NCBI GenBank assembly: GCA_900554605.1 | Contig: USHU01000076.1 | Span: 1-5,928, forward strand | Reading direction: 5' to 3' | Origin: an uncultured Actinomyces sp. | Lineage (GTDB): Bacteria > Actinomycetota > Actinomycetes > Actinomycetales > Actinomycetaceae | Length of the DNA: 5,928 bases | In this document: positions 4,687 through 5,928 of the stretch, piece after piece | Position numbering within the stretch: position 1 is the first letter of the stretch | How the letters are laid out: each line of letters begins with the position of its first letter | Position numbers and translations under genes: made by a program | The notes under the pieces: generated by a model | The model's database searches: none | What the model was told of the DNA's origin: nothing | Seen by the model: the letters and a program-made list of their open reading frames with translations, nothing else

Positions 4687-5928
4687 TTAGTTCTTCTTCT
4701 TAGCCGGGGCTTCGCCCAACTCGAAGGAAGCGACACGGATGGTGCCTTCATCTTCGGTAGAGTCTGCCGAGGCCTCGAAGTGGGCAGGACCCTGGATCTT
4801 CGTCGCGGCTGCAAGGTCTTCCAGAACTTCCTCAAGCAGGGGGATCATCTGCTCGGGAGCAGATACCGTCACCTCAAGGAAGGGGGTCCTGGGGGAAACC
4901 TTTGCTTCGGACTTCACGCGGCGAAGGACCACGAGTGCCTCGGAGGCAACGCCCAGCAACACGCTGGAAGCGTCCTCGATCGCGCCCTCAATACTCCCAT
5001 CAGGGGTGACCTCAAGGTTGGAGGTGGTCGGCCATGCAGCCTGGTGGACACTACCTTCGCGATACCAGCTCCACACCTCTTCGGTGACGAAGGGCAGGTA
5101 GGGAGCAAGCAAACGAACGAAAGTATCGATGGCGATCGCCAGCGCTGCGCGGGCAGAAGCCGAAGCCTGATCACTCCACTTGCCCTCGCGGTTGTAGGCG
5201 CGTTCCTTCACGAGCTCCAAGTAGTCATCACAGAAGGTCCAGAAGAAGGACTCGGTAACTTCCAGTGCGCGCGCGTGCTCGTAGTTTTCCAAAGCGGCGG
5301 TCGCAGAGGCGACAACCTCACGCAACGCAGCAAGCATCGAACGGTCGAGGGGCTGGACAACGTGCGTGATATCCAGATCCAGATCTGCGTCTCCACCCAT
5401 CGTGAGAGCGAACTTCGAAGCGTTGAGCACCTTGATGGCCAGGCGGCGGCCAATCTTCATCTGCGATTCGTCGAAAGCAGCATCCAGGCCCAGTCGAGCA
5501 GAGGCCGCCCAGTAACGCACCGCGTCCGAGCCGAACTTCTCGAGAAGACCCATGGGGGTCACAACATTGCCCTTAGACTTCGACATCTTCTTGTGATCCG
5601 AGTCCAAGATCCATCCGGAAAGACCGGCGTGTGCCCAGGGGAGTGCACCGAATTCCAGATCTGCACGGACGACCGTTGAGAACAGCCAGGTTCGAATGAT
5701 GTCCTGACCCTGCGGACGCAAGTCCATCGGGTAGGTACGTGAGAACAACTCCTCGTCCTCAAGCCAACCACAGGCAATCTGCGGGGAGAGGGAAGAAGTT
5801 GCCCAGGTATCCATGATGTCGAGTTCACCGACGAAACCACCGGCGACGCCGCGCTGATCCTCGGTGTAACCGGGAGCGGTATCCGATGAAGGATCGACAG
5901 GAAGCTGGTCTTCGCTGGGGGTGATGAT
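4687..5928 (-). CDS. valS: valyl-tRNA synthetase, C-terminal 413 residues (5' part outside window)
   Basis: This class I enzyme charges tRNA(Val) with valine in the cytoplasm. The frame runs uninterrupted to the window edge; the Met at 5814 is internal. Visible features in order: 'QRGVAGGF' and 'DTWATSSL' of the catalytic core (visible residues ~25-46), the KMSKS loop as HKKMSKSKGN (KMSKS at 5575-5589, visible residues 114-118), then the helical anticodon-binding domain with 'LLAPYLPFVTEEVWSWY'. A last ~110-residue alpha/beta segment ends in the lysine-rich tail APAKKKN. The long C-terminal coiled-coil arm found in E. coli-type ValRS is not visible; the enzyme ends in the shorter form I associate with actinobacterial and archaeal-like ValRS. 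HIGH, the editing domain and the true start lie off the right edge. GC-rich codons suit a housekeeping gene. It converges on the membrane pair and shares the palindromic terminator. Confidence 0.97.
   Translation of the reverse strand: MITPSEDQLPVDPSSDTAPGYTEDQRGVAGGFVGELDIMDTWATSSLSPQIACGWLEDEELFSRTYPMDLRPQGQDIIRTWLFSTVVRADLEFGALPWAHAGLSGWILDSDHKKMSKSKGNVVTPMGLLEKFGSDAVRYWAASARLGLDAAFDESQMKIGRRLAIKVLNASKFALTMGGDADLDLDITHVVQPLDRSMLAALREVVASATAALENYEHARALEVTESFFWTFCDDYLELVKERAYNREGKWSDQASASARAALAIAIDTFVRLLAPYLPFVTEEVWSWYREGSVHQAAWPTTSNLEVTPDGSIEGAIEDASSVLLGVASEALVVLRRVKSEAKVSPRTPFLEVTVSAPEQMIPLLEEVLEDLAAATKIQGPAHFEASADSTEDEGTIRVASFELGEAPAKKKN

Noticed and set aside
4780..5679. A 299-codon open frame on the plus strand within valS
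   Set aside because: It is the antisense shadow of a GC-rich gene; valS has clear KMSKS and anticodon-domain motifs in the other strand.
5559..5840. Met at 5814 as the start of a short valS-like gene
   Set aside because: The valS frame continues without a stop to the window edge with conserved sequence upstream (QRGVAGGF), so this Met is internal; the other minus-strand frame here is a shadow.

Overview
The window looks like chromosome from a moderately high-GC Gram-positive actinobacterium, most likely of the Actinomyces/Schaalia group. The evidence is two cell-wall proteins with an LAxTG sortase signal (the form favoured by actinobacterial class E sortases), a valyl-tRNA synthetase of the actinobacterial type, and small two-helix membrane proteins with a PH-like tail. 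The genus is an inference. The left ~760 bases are much more AT-rich than the rest: 15 G/C in the 60 bases 121-180, against 37 in 5101-5160. They carry only a gene end and a gene remnant, so they look acquired or degraded.

Layout from left to right. Bases 1-140 (+) are the C-terminus of a protein whose tail resembles DUF4143/AAA-type ATPases, followed by an intrinsic terminator at 240-283. Bases 368-757 (-) are an unrecognised coding remnant with no good start. A strong terminator (780-815) then closes a two-gene minus-strand operon encoding paralogous secreted, LARTG-anchored surface proteins (1900-2928 is read first, then 830-1870). A compact divergent control region (2929-3119) follows. 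It holds a candidate promoter for the surface operon overlapped by an 8-bp inverted repeat. On the plus strand are two paralogous membrane/PH-like genes (3120-3839 and 3840-4622) that abut as TAG-ATG. A perfect 46-bp palindrome (4634-4679) acts as a bidirectional terminator between this pair and the convergent valS gene (4687-5928, minus strand, 5' part outside the window).

The most interesting unit is 830-4622: two tandemly duplicated gene pairs, one secreted and wall-anchored, one membrane-bound and cytoplasmic, transcribed divergently from one short control region. Each pair is clearly paralogous and has family-specific signatures: four conserved cysteines inserted in a DUF11-like fold in one pair, and PWPHSRT, QCSRIW and EERYGLR motifs in the other. 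Whether the two pairs work together as an envelope system is a hypothesis from layout only. valS is housekeeping and unrelated to them.
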